The notes below the pieces were generated by a model. It did not search any database. It had not been told where the DNA came from and saw only the letters and a program-made list of their open reading frames with translations. A DNA stretch of 64,000 nt. Origin: Verticillium longisporum. Lineage: Eukaryota > Ascomycota > Sordariomycetes > Glomerellales > Plectosphaerellaceae. Of the stretch, positions 33,766 through 45,350 are shown in pieces. Each line of letters opens with the position of its first letter. Position 1 is the first letter of the stretch. The stretch is taken from the NCBI GenBank assembly GCA_019188255.1, contig JAETXT010000009.1:1550001-1614000 (forward strand). The letters run 5' to 3'. Both the position numbers and the translations under genes were made by a program.

Positions 33766-36700
33766 TCAGTTGCTGCGAGTTTGTTAGCAAGGACACCTAC
33801 ATCGAACCATCTGCTAGCATTCATCGACTTACTAAATTTGCAGAGGCGCAACGCCATCCACCTGGAAGCCCCAGTTGCCATTCTGCTCCTCAGTCGCCAG
33901 CCAATCATAAGGGAACTGTACCAGATGTCCCTGGATCAGGTTCAGCAGCTCCTCTGCCTCCACGGCCGGGAGAACGTCCTCGGGGGTCCCGCCACGGCGA
34001 CTGCCCTTAGTAGTGGCACGTCTGCGGCGACGGACTGACCCTTGGTTCTGCTGACCGGACGCGCTCCGATCTCTGTCTCTGGCTGGCTCCTTCTCCGTCG
34101 GCTGGAATGTCGCACGTCGATCACGACTCTTCTCTCGAGTAGGTAACGTCGATGTTTCTTCTGCTCCGTCAAATGCTGGGAAGGGCGTATCGCCAGCGGG
34201 GAGAATAGGCGAAGGGGCATCGAATGGGATCGACTTCTCCGGATCCGCGCCATTCCTTGGTGCGGCGCCCTGATGATCGACCTTGTCGCGGCGAGCTGCA
34301 TGGTCGGCCATTTCATTGAACTCTTCGTTACCAGCACTGCTGCCAGGCACCATGATCTTTGGGGGATGAACGTGATCCTTGACCTTGTCAAGACCCGTCT
34401 TTTCCTCCAGCTTGTCTGTTGCCGCCTTCGCAATCGCGGCAGGGCCAGGGATGCCAATGCCGGCACCGCCGCTACCTGCAGCATTCGACTGCTCCGCAGC
34501 CTCGGGGGCGACCTCGGGTTCCTCGCCCGCCTTCTTGCCCTGCATGCTGTTGACAAATCTCTCGTTGTAGCTGGTGAAGTCGCGGTAATCATTCCATGTG
34601 AGGACCTCGGAATCCGGCATACAGCGGAAGACGCGGCGGAAAAGCTTGGTGTTGTTCTCGGCGACACGATTCCATATCTCGTCCATGAACGAAAAGTTCA
34701 CAGGATCACGCATGCAGTCCTTGTCGAGTCGGGCTTGCTTGATGTCGGCCGCCAAGGGATGGGCTGGTCCCATGGATGGTTGTCCATTGACGTCCAGATA
34801 CACGGGCGGCCCGCCAATGTCCGTGTCATCGACGGCTGGCAGGGTGGGAAGCTGGTTGGCACGGAGCAGGCCGAGCTGATCCGTAGTGCGACGGTTGAGT
34901 GCCGGCATGGGTGGCAATTTGTCATTCTGCGACAAGTTGTCTTGCTCTTCCGCTTGCGACAGGGGGGTGTGTCGCTCGTGAGGCTTCTTTGGGGCTTCAA
35001 GTGTTCCCTTGCCTTCCGCCAGCACGTTGTGGACAAGAACCTCGCGGCCGTTGATGATGACCGAGTCACGGCCGGTGTCAAGACCACGCTTCTCAGCTGC
35101 TTTCCAGTGATCCGGCCCATAGCCCTCGACCTCCAGGGCGTGTTCCGTATTGGACACTCGAAGGTCCTTCTCCTCTACCATCGATGCAGCTTCAGATTGG
35201 GAAAGAGGAGTGGCATCTGCGTCGCGATTGAACCGTCTAGCATCCGACAGCCAAAGATGATCTTCGTTGCTCGCCGAAGGGGCCGAGTTGCTGGGGCCGG
35301 CCTCATTGGCATCAAACCCTGGCGTCATGGGCTCATCGTTGTATATCTCGTCCATCTGTGCCGCCATTTCCTCCTCCTTGTCAAGCTCTGCCTGCCTCTC
35401 CTCCTCGAGGATCTCGTCGACGTCGAGACCAAGATGCTCACGCATCAAACGCAGACGAAGCGTATGCGCGAATCGGCCGACGCGGTAGGGCTTGCCGCCC
35501 ATCGTGGACCAGATCATGTCTGTGTCTCGGACGATGGCTGCCAACTCGGAGTCGCGGTCGCCTCGCAAAGATCGCTCGTTAATGTTGGCAGACCCGATAA
35601 GAGCCACACGGTCGTCCACAATGATACACTTTGCGTGAATGTAAAGCTGCTCCGTGACGAGCTCACCGCTGCCCATCTTACCCCACTGACGCAGGCTGTA
35701 GAACTGGATGTAATCTTCGGGTTCGATGCCCGCCGCGCGAAGACGTCCAAAGATGGAATTTTCTCCACGGCAGATGCTGTAAAACTGACACTGCAGAATC
35801 AACCGAACGCTAGTGCCCTCTTGCTCGTCGACCCTGCTTTGGAAGCCTGGCAGTAACGGGATGACAATGCAAGCCTTCCAATCTTCTTCGTTGTTGTAGG
35901 CGCGGATAATTCGCTCAACGAGGGCGTCACCGATGCGGTTGACAATCTTGGTGTTCATGACCTCTGTGCTGGTGATGAAGAACTGGTTCTCCATGTATAC
36001 GAAGTGGTCTGAATCCTCTATCATCTTGATATAGGCATTCTGAATGCTGTGCTCCGGGTCATCAATACCGAGTGACCAGTTGCACGCAGATCTCAGGATC
36101 TGAACTTCGCATGTGCCAGTTAGGCCGAGGCCTTCCATCTCGCCTGGCTTGACGTCTGGCGGCGGCAAAAGGAAGGGCAGAGGACGGGTCGTTGTGCGGC
36201 CACGGCGAATGTAGTTCCATCGCTGGACAAAGTGCCGTGTAAGATCTCTCGCCGGCTGGCCCACAACCTGCATGCCAATATCGTGCCAAGGCATCCTGGG
36301 GATTTTGCCCCTGTCGTACATCTCTTCATAGGGTTCGTTAAGCTTGTAGAAATCTTGTACGCGGGCATTGGAGTAGTCTTTTCCAGGAAACAGCTGGCAG
36401 TGCAGCGCATCCTTGGGCTGCTCGCTCTGCTCGAAACCCGTGGGCTTATCGTCTACGCAAGGGTGTTGAGGACAGTCCCACCGGCCAAAGCAGAGATCAA
36501 TGCCACCGACAAAGGCAATATCGTGATCGATAACGCAAAGCTTCTCGTGATGGGCAAAAAGAATTGGTTCTTCTTGAACTGATTCGGCGATCGCTGGACA
36601 AAGATATTCGGATGCAGGTTCAGCAGCGAATGTTTCGTATACTCCGAGTCGATGGGGATGGCGGCCTCGACGTTGCGGTACACGATGACGAATACCTTGA

Positions 36701-39280
36701 CACCTTCTCGAGCCTTGCGCTGCAGCAGCCGGTCCAGACGCCATTTTTGACTGATGGCTGGTGGCCTTCGCATATAAAGCTCAGGGCTCAGCCACCAATC
36801 GTGGATGTAAATGACATCCCTGGCCATACTGATGGCACGTGAAACGTTCCACATGTAGTCTCGGCCATCGACAAGCCATTGAGCGAACACGCCCTGTCTG
36901 ACTGGCGCAAAGCTGTCGAAACGGTTGACAGAATGCCACTTTGTCTGCTTCAACATCTCGGCGATGGAGTCTTCAAATTGCTTGAGTACTGCCTGGTTCC
37001 TTGAGAAGAGCTTGACTTTGCGCTCCGAAGTGTGCAGCGTCAGGGTGTGGTGTTTGTCAGGTGGCGACTCTTTCGTCAGATCAATTTCTCTGGTACCGCT
37101 GGAGCCAATGTGCTTGAGCGAACTCTTCTTGGATGCAATCCGGAACTTGGCGTCGACCAAGTACACATCGTATACGAGCATGTTCTCTGGCGACTCAACG
37201 CACACGATGTAGCTGGACCGAACGAGAAACCATTTGCGGCTGTGCCGAGCAATGACTTTTTCTGGAGTCAAAACTCGTCTGAAATCGAGACCCTTGGAGG
37301 ATTGGATGTGAAGGTAACACTCTTTCCCATGGTAGCTGCCCTCGGCAGCCAGGCGGACACCAAGCGCAGATAACTCGAGGAACTTGCAGAGTCGGTTGCT
37401 GTCTGCACGGAACATGAGCCATCGGACCATGTCTTGCATGTATTTCTCAAGAACCCTCCGTTGCCTCTCGACATAACGTCGTCGAGACTGCATCATCTCC
37501 GCATGCCCCTCCAGTGCAGAAGTCTCGCCTGGATCCGTCAGTCCGGTTGACCTCCTTCGCATGCCAAGCATCCCCAGCCTAGACTTTTTCTCCGGCCGCC
37601 CTGTGGACGGCCGTCGGTCTCGTCGGCTGTCTCATCAACAGTACGCTCGCCAGGGGTCTGGTCGGCCGGGTCATCGCCACGAACACTAGCCATGTCGTCT
37701 TCTTCCGATTCGTCTTTGGTCCGCGCGCCACGAAGGTAGGGAAATGCGGCCCATGGGAATTTCGGCTGCTTTGGTCGAGAACCAATGTCGGCTCTTCCGT
37801 GAATAAATTTGTCGTTGCTCATGGCGAATTTGTACCGCACATGGAGATTGTACACGTCTTTGATGGTTCGGATGATCGTCCACTTCATGCGGCTGGGCCC
37901 ACTGCCGTATTCCATGTCGATAGTGAAAAGCCAATGTCGATCGCTGTCGTCGCCTGGCTCGGGCGCACTGTCCCTGATGTGAAGTCTCACTTGTTCGAGC
38001 AGTACAGGTATCCGCTTGTTGCCGTGCTCATCTCGCTGAATCATGCTTGCGAGCATGAGAGCTGCCGGTGCGCCAGCTCGAAGCTCAGCCATGAGCTCGG
38101 CAGACTTGGCAAAGTCGAACCGGTCCTCTTTCTTCTGCCTAAGAAGCTTCAGAGTGTTTTTCACCTGCTTCCACTTCTGCACACCGAACGTCGATGCTCG
38201 CTCACCGCTGAAGAACGGACGTCTCGGCGTCATGGCATCGCCGTCAGATGCGCCGCCGCCACCAAGAACCGTGATCCGGCGGACATGACCCGGTCCTCTC
38301 GTAGAGGGACCGCCCGTGTCGCGGGATTCGTTGCGCAAGGACCTCGTTGATCCTACGATCCATGAGTTGCCCCTCATCCACGAGGGTGTCGTCAGCTGAT
38401 CACGGCCTTCGCCTTCAGACAAGCCGTGTTGATGATCCGGCGGGTCCGGCATGCTCAAGCGTCTCCTGAGACCTAGCCTGCTCTGTACTACGGGCGAATC
38501 GGAGGCTGCTACCCTCATGTTGGGCGTGCTGGGGATGGAAATGGAGGCTTTCGAGGCCGGCGCATCATCCTCTTCTTCTTCTTGGCCCTACTCGTGTCGG
38601 AGACAACCCCTCGTCGGCAGTCTCTTCTGCATCGGCATCAATGTCGCTACCTTCTTCTGCCAATGTACCAGGTATTCTGGACCCACCACGGGTAACTGTA
38701 GGAGAGGCGTTCAGAGCTTGATTTCCGGCCTCTCCGAGGGCGCCAGAGCTCGGCGATTTAGGAATCTGTGTGCTAGAGCCAGCAAACTGCTTTAGTTTGT
38801 TCATCAGGGACGAGCTGAGGGACTTGGCAGGGTCGTCCCAGGAGGTGTTTCTTGAATGCGTGTGGGCGGGGGCGCATCCAGCACAACGTCGGCCCTGGCA
38901 AACTGAACGCTGCGACGCCCACCACCTGGCGACGTGGGTTCCGAGTTGCCTCCATTCTCTTGTAGAAAAGGCGGGTCTGGTGTTCGGTCATTCGCATCGG
39001 AGGAGTTGTTGAGCGTCGAAGGAACGTATAGAGCCGGTGGTATCGGTCGGCCGAGCGGATCGACGGGCGACTGGTGTCGGTGCGGCAGCCCGCCGTTCAT
39101 GTAGTCCCTTGCTTCAGTGGTTGACTCAACATTATTCGGGCTTCCTGCCAATGGCGATGATTTGAGGATCGAGGGCAGTGGACTCGCTGGGCGGTCCGGA
39201 GAGGCAGCGATGGCTACCCTTGTCGGCTTGGGGCTTCTGGTCAAAGGCGATACAGAATCATCACGCCGGTTGTCGCCCAT
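33766..39280 (-). CDS. Phospholipase D, PLD1/Spo14 type (five apparent frameshifts)
   Basis: Hydrolyses phosphatidylcholine to phosphatidic acid and choline at membranes. The coding region runs from 39280 to 33833 plus a 7-base last exon, 33772-33766, after an intron with GTAAGT, GCTAAC and CGCAG; splicing adds Tyr-Asn instead of the TAG read through at 33832. Order: Ser/Pro-rich N-terminus (about 350 residues), PX-like region (VRLHIRDSAPEPG to GSRPKQPKFPWAAFPYLRG), PH-like region (CKFLELSALGVRL to WFLVRSSYIVCVES), first HKD motif (AHHEKLCVIDHDIAFVGG), second HKD motif (YIHAKCIIVDDRVALIGS), then a long acidic tail and a conserved end (LVQFPYDWLATEEQNGNWGF). The frame holds only if one base is added at about 38841, 38607-38610, 38550-38552, 37585-37589 and 36555-36559. 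With these the product is about 1819 residues, normal for fungal PLD1. Confidence 0.88.
33773..33832 (-). other. Terminal intron of phospholipase D gene
   Basis: Sixty bases with a consensus donor (GTAAGT), branch site (GCTAACA) 12-18 bases from the acceptor, and CGCAG. If spliced, the protein ends Leu-Gln-Ile-Tyr-Asn; if retained, it ends two residues earlier. The quality of all three signals argues that it is real. Confidence 0.7.
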
Positions 39281-40874
39281 GATGAGCTGTGTAGTGTCGT
39301 CAAGGTGTCCAGAATGCTGTAAGTCTGGTTCGCAAGGTTGTTCTGGTGTTGAAGGGAAGCGCAGGTCATGGCAAGCACTCTATGTTCTGTTCGTTTCAAT
39401 GGAGTGTCGTCGAGAGATGTTCTTGGCAGGCGGCCTGTTCAGTATTCCAGGGAACGCAACCCAGCTCTGAAAGAATCTGAACCCTTGAACGACAGTCCAC
39501 TCAATTCCTTGGTCAGCAGCACGGTGTGCTGAAGGAGCGTGATTCGAGCAACTAGGTTGTAGGAAAGCCGTAAGAATTGACCGAGGAAAGATTGATGCGC
39601 TGCGGGTGGACGTGGCTCTGCACGTGGGACGGATGTGAAATGTCGAGGTCAGATCGTCGCATCTAGTCCGGGAAGACAGGCACCAGCGACTGTCAAGCGC
39701 TGTGTCGCTGAGCACCAACTTCAAGTTGAGCAACCTGTAGAAGTAGTCAGGTGTTGCCGGTGTTGTCACGAGACGACTGATCAGTTGAAGGAAATAGGAG
39801 CTGAGAGTCACTCTTTCCCTGGGTGCCAGTACCAATCTCGCATTCTTGGCGCGAACACGGGCGGGATTGGATGCCTCCTTGGAGCGTACCCTTGCCCCTG
39901 TCTCTCTCCCCCGACCAGATACCTACAGCGATCCGCGCCTGGGAGGGAGGGCTACAGGGGACTGCAGGGGATTGTTGGGGTGCTGTGGCATCGGGTGGAA
40001 CCCTGAAAGAAGGACCAGCCCAGTGACTCGGCAAAGCCTCAGTAGCGCTGTCTCAGCGCCAATCAGTGCTGAGGCAGGGAGATTTAGCTTCTCGTTTCAT
40101 CAAATGATGTCAAGGTCCCCCGCTGGTCGTGGCTGATGCTATCCCAATATGGCGCTGTCTTTATTTGAACCTGTGGCTTACACAGTTCAAGCCATGGAAT
40201 CCTCAATCAAGATCAGGCGGGGACTCGTGATGAGACGCATCCGAGGTGTCCGAGATTGCATCTTGTAGGCCAAAGCAGATAAGAAAACTTCGCGCACACA
40301 CGCATCGGCCTTATGACCTTTGGCAGCGACATGTCGCAGAACGACAAATGCAACTTGCCATTCTGAGAGTTTTGAGTGTAGTCCTTTAAACTTTGGAACG
40401 TAACAGGTGGCGCAGCAGGCGGGTCCTTCCCGCGGATGCTAAAGCTGGTGCGACAGTCTAAAGTGAATGCCATCTTGAGATCTACGGCGGTTGGGCGGGA
40501 ATGAACATGCTCAGCAGAATGCTGTACCTCGACTTGAAGACGATGAATATTGCCAGCGCGACGGCAAAGAACTTTCACCGCGACTTGGCTACCTTGACTA
40601 TGGAATGAGATTATCAGTGGTCCATCTTCGCTCTCCTGAATCAGCGATGCAGTCAGGGACTGAGAATGTCCCTCCCTGGGTAGTAGAACGACTGGTAGCG
40701 ATTGGTGCTCCGAAGGCCCAATCAGGAAGCCAGGGGTGAAGGTAGGTACCCAACGCTTATCGATAAGGGAGGAACGCGTCGAGCATCGCGGGTCCGCATC
40801 AATTGTGCATGACAGCAGGTGACGACGGCTCTACTACCAACGCGCTCTCGACAAGCCATACGCCAGCTATCAGC
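39281..40874. other. Divergent promoter region of phospholipase D and gamma-tubulin
   Basis: 1.6 kb without a supported gene. Frames of up to about 150 residues occur on both strands but lack family sequence. A short AGGTA cluster lies at 40738-40752. Confidence 0.5.
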
Positions 40875-42500
40875 ATGCCGAGGTACTTCGCTCAAGCTCC
40901 ATAGGATTCATGACTATCACTAACACCAGACAACAGAGAGATCATCACGATTCAGGCCGGCCAGTGCGGCAACAGCAGTCAGTTACCCCGCGATTGACCG
41001 CGTTTGGGCCGCGAGCCTCACACCACCAGGAGGTACATACTAACGATTCTGCAGTTGGCAGTCAATTCTGGCAGCAATTATGTCAGGAACATGGCATCAG
41101 TCAAGATGGAAACCTTGAAGACTTCGCGACCGAGGGTGGCGATCGAAAAGACGTCTTTTACTATCAGAGCGACGACACGAGATACATTCCAAGAGCCATT
41201 CTGATCGATCTTGAACCACGCGTCATCAACGGCATACAGACAGGACCGTACAAAAACATATACAATCCCGAAAACTTCTACGTCAGCAAAGATGGTGTGG
41301 GTGCAGCCAACAACTGGGGTGACGGCTACCAGACTGGCGAGAAGGTGTTCGAGGACATCATGGAGATGATTGACCGTGAGGCCGATGGTAGCGATTCGCT
41401 CGAAGGCTTCATGATGCTGCACTCCATCGCAGGTGGCACTGGATCTGGACTTGGCTCGTTTCTCCTCGAGCGTCTGAATGACCGATTCCCGAAGAAGATC
41501 ATACAGACGTATTCCGTCTTCCCCGACACAACGAACGCAGGCGATGTCGTTGTTCACCCCTACAACAGCGTGCTGGCCATGCGACGTTTAACACAGAATG
41601 CGGACTCAGTGGTGGTGCTCGACAACGGTGCTTTGTCAAGGATCGCCGCCGACAGACTGCACGTCCACGAGCCTTCCTTTGCGCAAACTAATCAACTTGT
41701 ATGTCATGTTTGCCTCTAGCGCAAGGCGCCATGCTGACACAGCTAGGTTTCCACTGTCATGTCTGCGAGCACCACGACCTTGAGATACCCGGGATATATG
41801 CACAACGACCTTGTCAGCATCCTAGCCTCCCTCATCCCGACCCCACGCTGTCACTTCCTGATGACATCCTACACACCGTTTACTGGCGACCAAGTCGAGC
41901 AGGCAAAGACTGTTCGGAAGACGACAGTGCTGGACGTGATGAGGCGGCTTCTTCAACCTAAGAACAGGATGGTGTCGACGCAACCTGGCAAAAAGAGCTG
42001 TTACATCTCTATTCTCAACGTCATTCAAGGCGAAGTCGACCCGACTGATGTCCACAAGAGTCTTCTTCGCATCCGAGAGCGAAGATTGGCAACCTTTATC
42101 CCCTGGGGTCCTGCAAGCATTCAGGTCGCATTAACAAAACGAAGCCCTTACATTCCAATGGCACACCGCGTTAGCGGGTTGATGCTAGCTAACCACACGA
42201 GCATTGCCACGGTACGTCCGCACATTTTGCTCCTCAAATATGTTACAAGGTCGGCTAGCTAATGAACCCCAGCTGTTCAAACGAATTGTTAAGCAGTTTG
42301 ATGGCATGCGGAAACGAAATGCCTTCATGGAGGGCTACAAGAAAACGGCTCCCTTCGCAGAGAACCTCAACGAATTCGACGAGTCTCGTCAGGTGGTGCA
42401 GGACCTGATCCAGGAATATGAGGCGGCCGAGGACGCTAATTACCTGAACCCTGAAGCAGAAGTTCCAACTTCCGCAGAGACAGACAAGAGATTGGGCTGA
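40875..42500 (+). CDS. Gamma-tubulin
   Basis: The tubulin of the spindle pole body that nucleates microtubules. Exons are 40875-40882, 40937-40977, 41055-41698, 41747-42211 and 42273-42500, all in phase, giving 461 residues. The first exon is only 8 bases (ATGCCGAG) and, joined to the second, yields the conserved N-terminus [16 protein letters not shown]; a start at 40910 in unspliced sequence would miss this. Landmarks: [18 protein letters not shown], the GTP-binding loop GGTGSGLGS near residue 140, [22 protein letters not shown], and the C-terminal [21 protein letters not shown]. The sequence is very close to fungal gamma-tubulins (mipA/TUB4). Confidence 0.96.
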
Positions 42501-43241
42501 GGATCCCGGGAAGAAAGCGTCGCGTAACTTAGTGGCAATGGCGCGCCAAGAATGAAGGCATGACATGATTGTACCTGAGCGCTTCGATATGACCAGGTTT
42601 CTGGCATCTTCCATTGGGAGAGTTAGGCGTTTGGGGCTAGAGCATCCGTACCTAGGATCGCGACTTGAGGGCAATAGCTTAAAAGTATCTATTTGACAAA
42701 CCGTGCGCGGCATTCTGTGCTTCAGCTAGACGCGTGGGTGATGTGTGGAGCTGTGATCTGATAGGAGTGTTTGCTCCCAGCCGACCCACGGATCGCGATC
42801 TCTGTGCACACCAGTCTTGCCTGCCGAGGAGCCTTCAAGCGCAGAAATGGATACTAAAATTCTTCTGACTACATTGAATACTCCACCAAGGTACCTGCGA
42901 GGGTAACGCATCTACAAGAGGCCGAAAGTGTGACACTTCTCCACAGATCGAGGATCGGTATGGTTTCCGTCGAATCTGACTTCATTCTTGACGTCATTGA
43001 CGTCAGCAGGTCTGGAGCTTTGGAGCTTGAGGCTGCCTGCTTCATAAAAGAACAATCTTTAAGAAGACCATTTCATCAAATTGACTGATACATCACACAT
43101 TCATACCATCATCAAACACTGCTGTTATCTCCATCCCTGAATACCAAACACCCACTACTATTCGCAGTACCACCAACGACAACAATCAGTATGTCTGCCC
43201 TAATTCACCCGCAGTTCATGTCCTTTCTAACAGTCGTAGAA
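42501..43241. other. Intergenic region, probably with a 5'UTR intron
   Basis: This separates gamma-tubulin from the small gene at 43242. Bases 43189-43233 (GTATGT...TTTCTAACAG) look like an intron in the leader of that gene; if so, the Met at 43191 lies within the intron. Confidence 0.45.
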
Positions 43242-43523
43242 ATGGCGAACATGCACGTTCCCAAGGGCGACAAGATCGAGGAGACCCGCGCCAACCTCCC
43301 CCTCCCCGAGCAGCCTCCTGTCGCCTCCGATTGGCAATCCGCCGACGCATCCAAGGTCAACGTCGGCAGCGGCGGCGATGCTGAGGCTGACATTGGAACT
43401 GGTTCTGCCGCGCAGGCCGGTCTCCGCGAACCCACCTCCAAGAATGACGCGGATTTGAGCAACGTCGGACGGCAAGGCAAGGACAATCTCAGCGGCCCCC
43501 CCAAGAATGCTGCTGCGAAATGA
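43242..43523 (+). CDS. Small conserved-looking fungal protein, function unknown
   Basis: A 93-residue, hydrophilic and probably disordered protein (MANMHVPKGDKIEETRANLP to GPPKNAAAK) with no signal peptide, helix or cysteine. The motif ASDWQSADASKVNVGSGG followed by GLREPTSKNDADLSNVGRQGK resembles small ascomycete proteins that I recall without a known function. Met 43242 was preferred over Met 43191 because the intervening segment looks like a spliced leader intron; the longer form would be 110 residues. It is followed by an ordinary 3' flank. Confidence 0.6.
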   Translation: MANMHVPKGDKIEETRANLPLPEQPPVASDWQSADASKVNVGSGGDAEADIGTGSAAQAGLREPTSKNDADLSNVGRQGKDNLSGPPKNAAAK

Positions 43524-43659
43524 AGTTGAGTAGGGTCAGGAGTAGGACAGCGTTTGGCTTTTTAAAGTTATCATGACTAGATGATCAGTTCAACAACGTC
43601 AACATAACCATGACCAACATTCACTCATCATGAGTCTTCTTGCGTATTGTGTTTGATTC

Positions 43660-44229
43660 ATGATGTATTTGTATGATGCCTCGTCCACGAGTACAGCTGA
43701 CGTATCTGTAAGTTTCCCAGCCCCTTGTTTTGCGTCCCTTCGCCGACTGAGTCTTCTTCAATAGGTTCGGCCTCTAGGTCGCAAGGCCCTCGAGGAAGCC
43801 ATCGCCATTCGTCAACCTGGATATATTGTTCACTGTCAAGAGGCCAATGCTCTTGAACTTGCCCTCTTCCATCTATACGTCGATCCGTACGATCACCCTC
43901 TAGACGGCGAGGACGCGACCAAGCCAGTCCGGGGCCGCCCTGATCTTCCCGCCAACCCCAAGCTTGTCGACCTGCTGGTGGATGCCCTTAATGGCGACAG
44001 TCCCATCCGCCCGCGTCTTCAAGGCGCCCGTTACCCGGGTCGCGCCCCTGCCGGCCGGTCGTCATCTCACATCTCGAAGAACACTGAGGTCACTGCGGCC
44101 TCCGTCGTGAGCGAGAAAGAGAGTGCCGCCGCCAAGAAGGAGGCTGCGGCCGCGAAGAAGAAGGAGGCGGAGGAGCGCAAGGCAAGGGGCTGGGAAACTT
44201 ACAGATTAGCGAAGCTAGAGAGACAGTAG
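43660..44229 (+). CDS. Unrecognised protein with Lys/Ala-rich C-terminus beside RIP-like island
   Basis: Exons are 43660-43707 and 43765-44229; the 57-bp intron has GTAAGT and CAATAG ends, and both exons are in phase zero, giving 170 residues. I do not recognise the family. The start (MMYLYDASSTSTADVS) is uncertain. The body reads RPLGRKALEEAIAIRQPGYI and ANALELALFHLYVDPYDHPL; the last 50 residues are a charged helix (KKEAAAAKKKEAEERKARGW). The stop lies about 50 bases before an AT-rich, CpA-poor island, so the gene may be shortened at its 3' end or have been joined to relic sequence. GC-rich codons up to the stop show that the coding part itself is not RIP-altered. Confidence 0.5.
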
Positions 44230-44284
44230 CGAACGCATAGAGGACATCTCGGCGAGCAGATACTGCATAGTCAGCGAAGGGGAA

Positions 44285-45350
44285 CCTAAAAATTTAGGCG
44301 TAACCTATAGCATCATGGAAACGGCTATTACTAGCCAGGTCGATAACGATTTCCGATATTTTCTTAAAATATTTAATTACCTCGGCGAGGCGGGAGAGAT
44401 AACGGGCGCGCTACTTAGACGAATAGTTACGTAGAGTCGTGCCCTCGGTAGCGTATATTTAGTTATAGACCTCCTACTAAATAAACTAAGCAACCCTACG
44501 AAGGGGCTTAGGGATCTATAACTATTAGCTAATATAGCTAAAAGATTCAGCGAACTTATAGTAAAGTAAGCGCCTTTATCGAATTTATATATAATATACT
44601 TAATATTAGAACGTCCAGCTATATATTCGATATCTAGCTAGGAGGCGAGCTTACTGAAATAGTGCTCATAAAGGGGATTACCGGCTTTAATATCGGGGAG
44701 GCGGCGATCGTAGGCCTAGGCAAGCTAGGGATTATATAGGTATACCTCATTAAAATAGAGAGCGATATCCGATATAATAGCGACTAAACGTAATAGCTAG
44801 CGTAACTAAGGATAGGCGCGGGATTAAGTAGATAAAGTAAGAATACGATAGTTATAGCGATATCGAAGGAAGCTAAGAATAGCGAAATCTAGGAGAATTA
44901 TAGGCGTAATAGAGAGAACCTTATAAGATAGGTACGACGAACTATTACCTATAAATCAGCAATAAGGACTATTCTATATTATTACCTACTTCTAGGCTAC
45001 TATTAGTATTACTATTATTATAATTTCCGCAATACGCTTAACCTAACTCTATATTATAGTTACGCTAGGGAATAAGGCTCTATAAGTAATATACGTTAGG
45101 GTAGTAAGATACGTTAGCGAAGGCATTACGAGTTCTAGGGACTAGACCTCTAGGAGGGGAGGTAATATAAGGAGTTAGACGTTAGGAACCTAACCCCTAT
45201 TCATATTATCGTAGATGCTTCGGCGATAAGCCTAAGTTTAAAAGGAGAAGTCGAGGCTATACTCGATAGCCTCGATAAGTTGAAGTTAATATAATAGCTT
45301 ACCGATTATTCGCCGATCCAATTGCTTTCCCTAATCCAGGCCCTTAGCCC
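44285..45350. mobile_element. AT-rich, RIP-like relic (probable degraded transposon)
   Basis: About 1.07 kb that differs sharply from its surroundings: TpA is extremely frequent (TATAATATA, CTATATTATA, TAGCTAATATAG), CpA and TpG are rare, yet CpG persists. This is the trace left by repeat-induced point mutation, which changes CpA to TpA in duplicated DNA. All frames are full of stops. No terminal repeats, target-site duplication or recognisable domain could be read, so the element class is unknown. Sequence returns to normal composition near 45350. Confidence 0.7.

Noticed and set aside
34273..35856. Long open frame of 527 codons on the plus strand
   Set aside because: It is antisense to the conserved catalytic part of phospholipase D and has no family sequence; GC-rich codons often leave the opposite strand open.
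38580..38602. Very short intron (GTAGGG...AG) as explanation of the frame change in phospholipase D
   Set aside because: About 22 bases is too short to splice; two one-base losses nearby give conserved-looking sequence instead.
40910..41719. Gamma-tubulin start at the Met at 40910
   Set aside because: This reads through two introns and gives an alien N-terminus; splicing from 40875 gives the conserved one.
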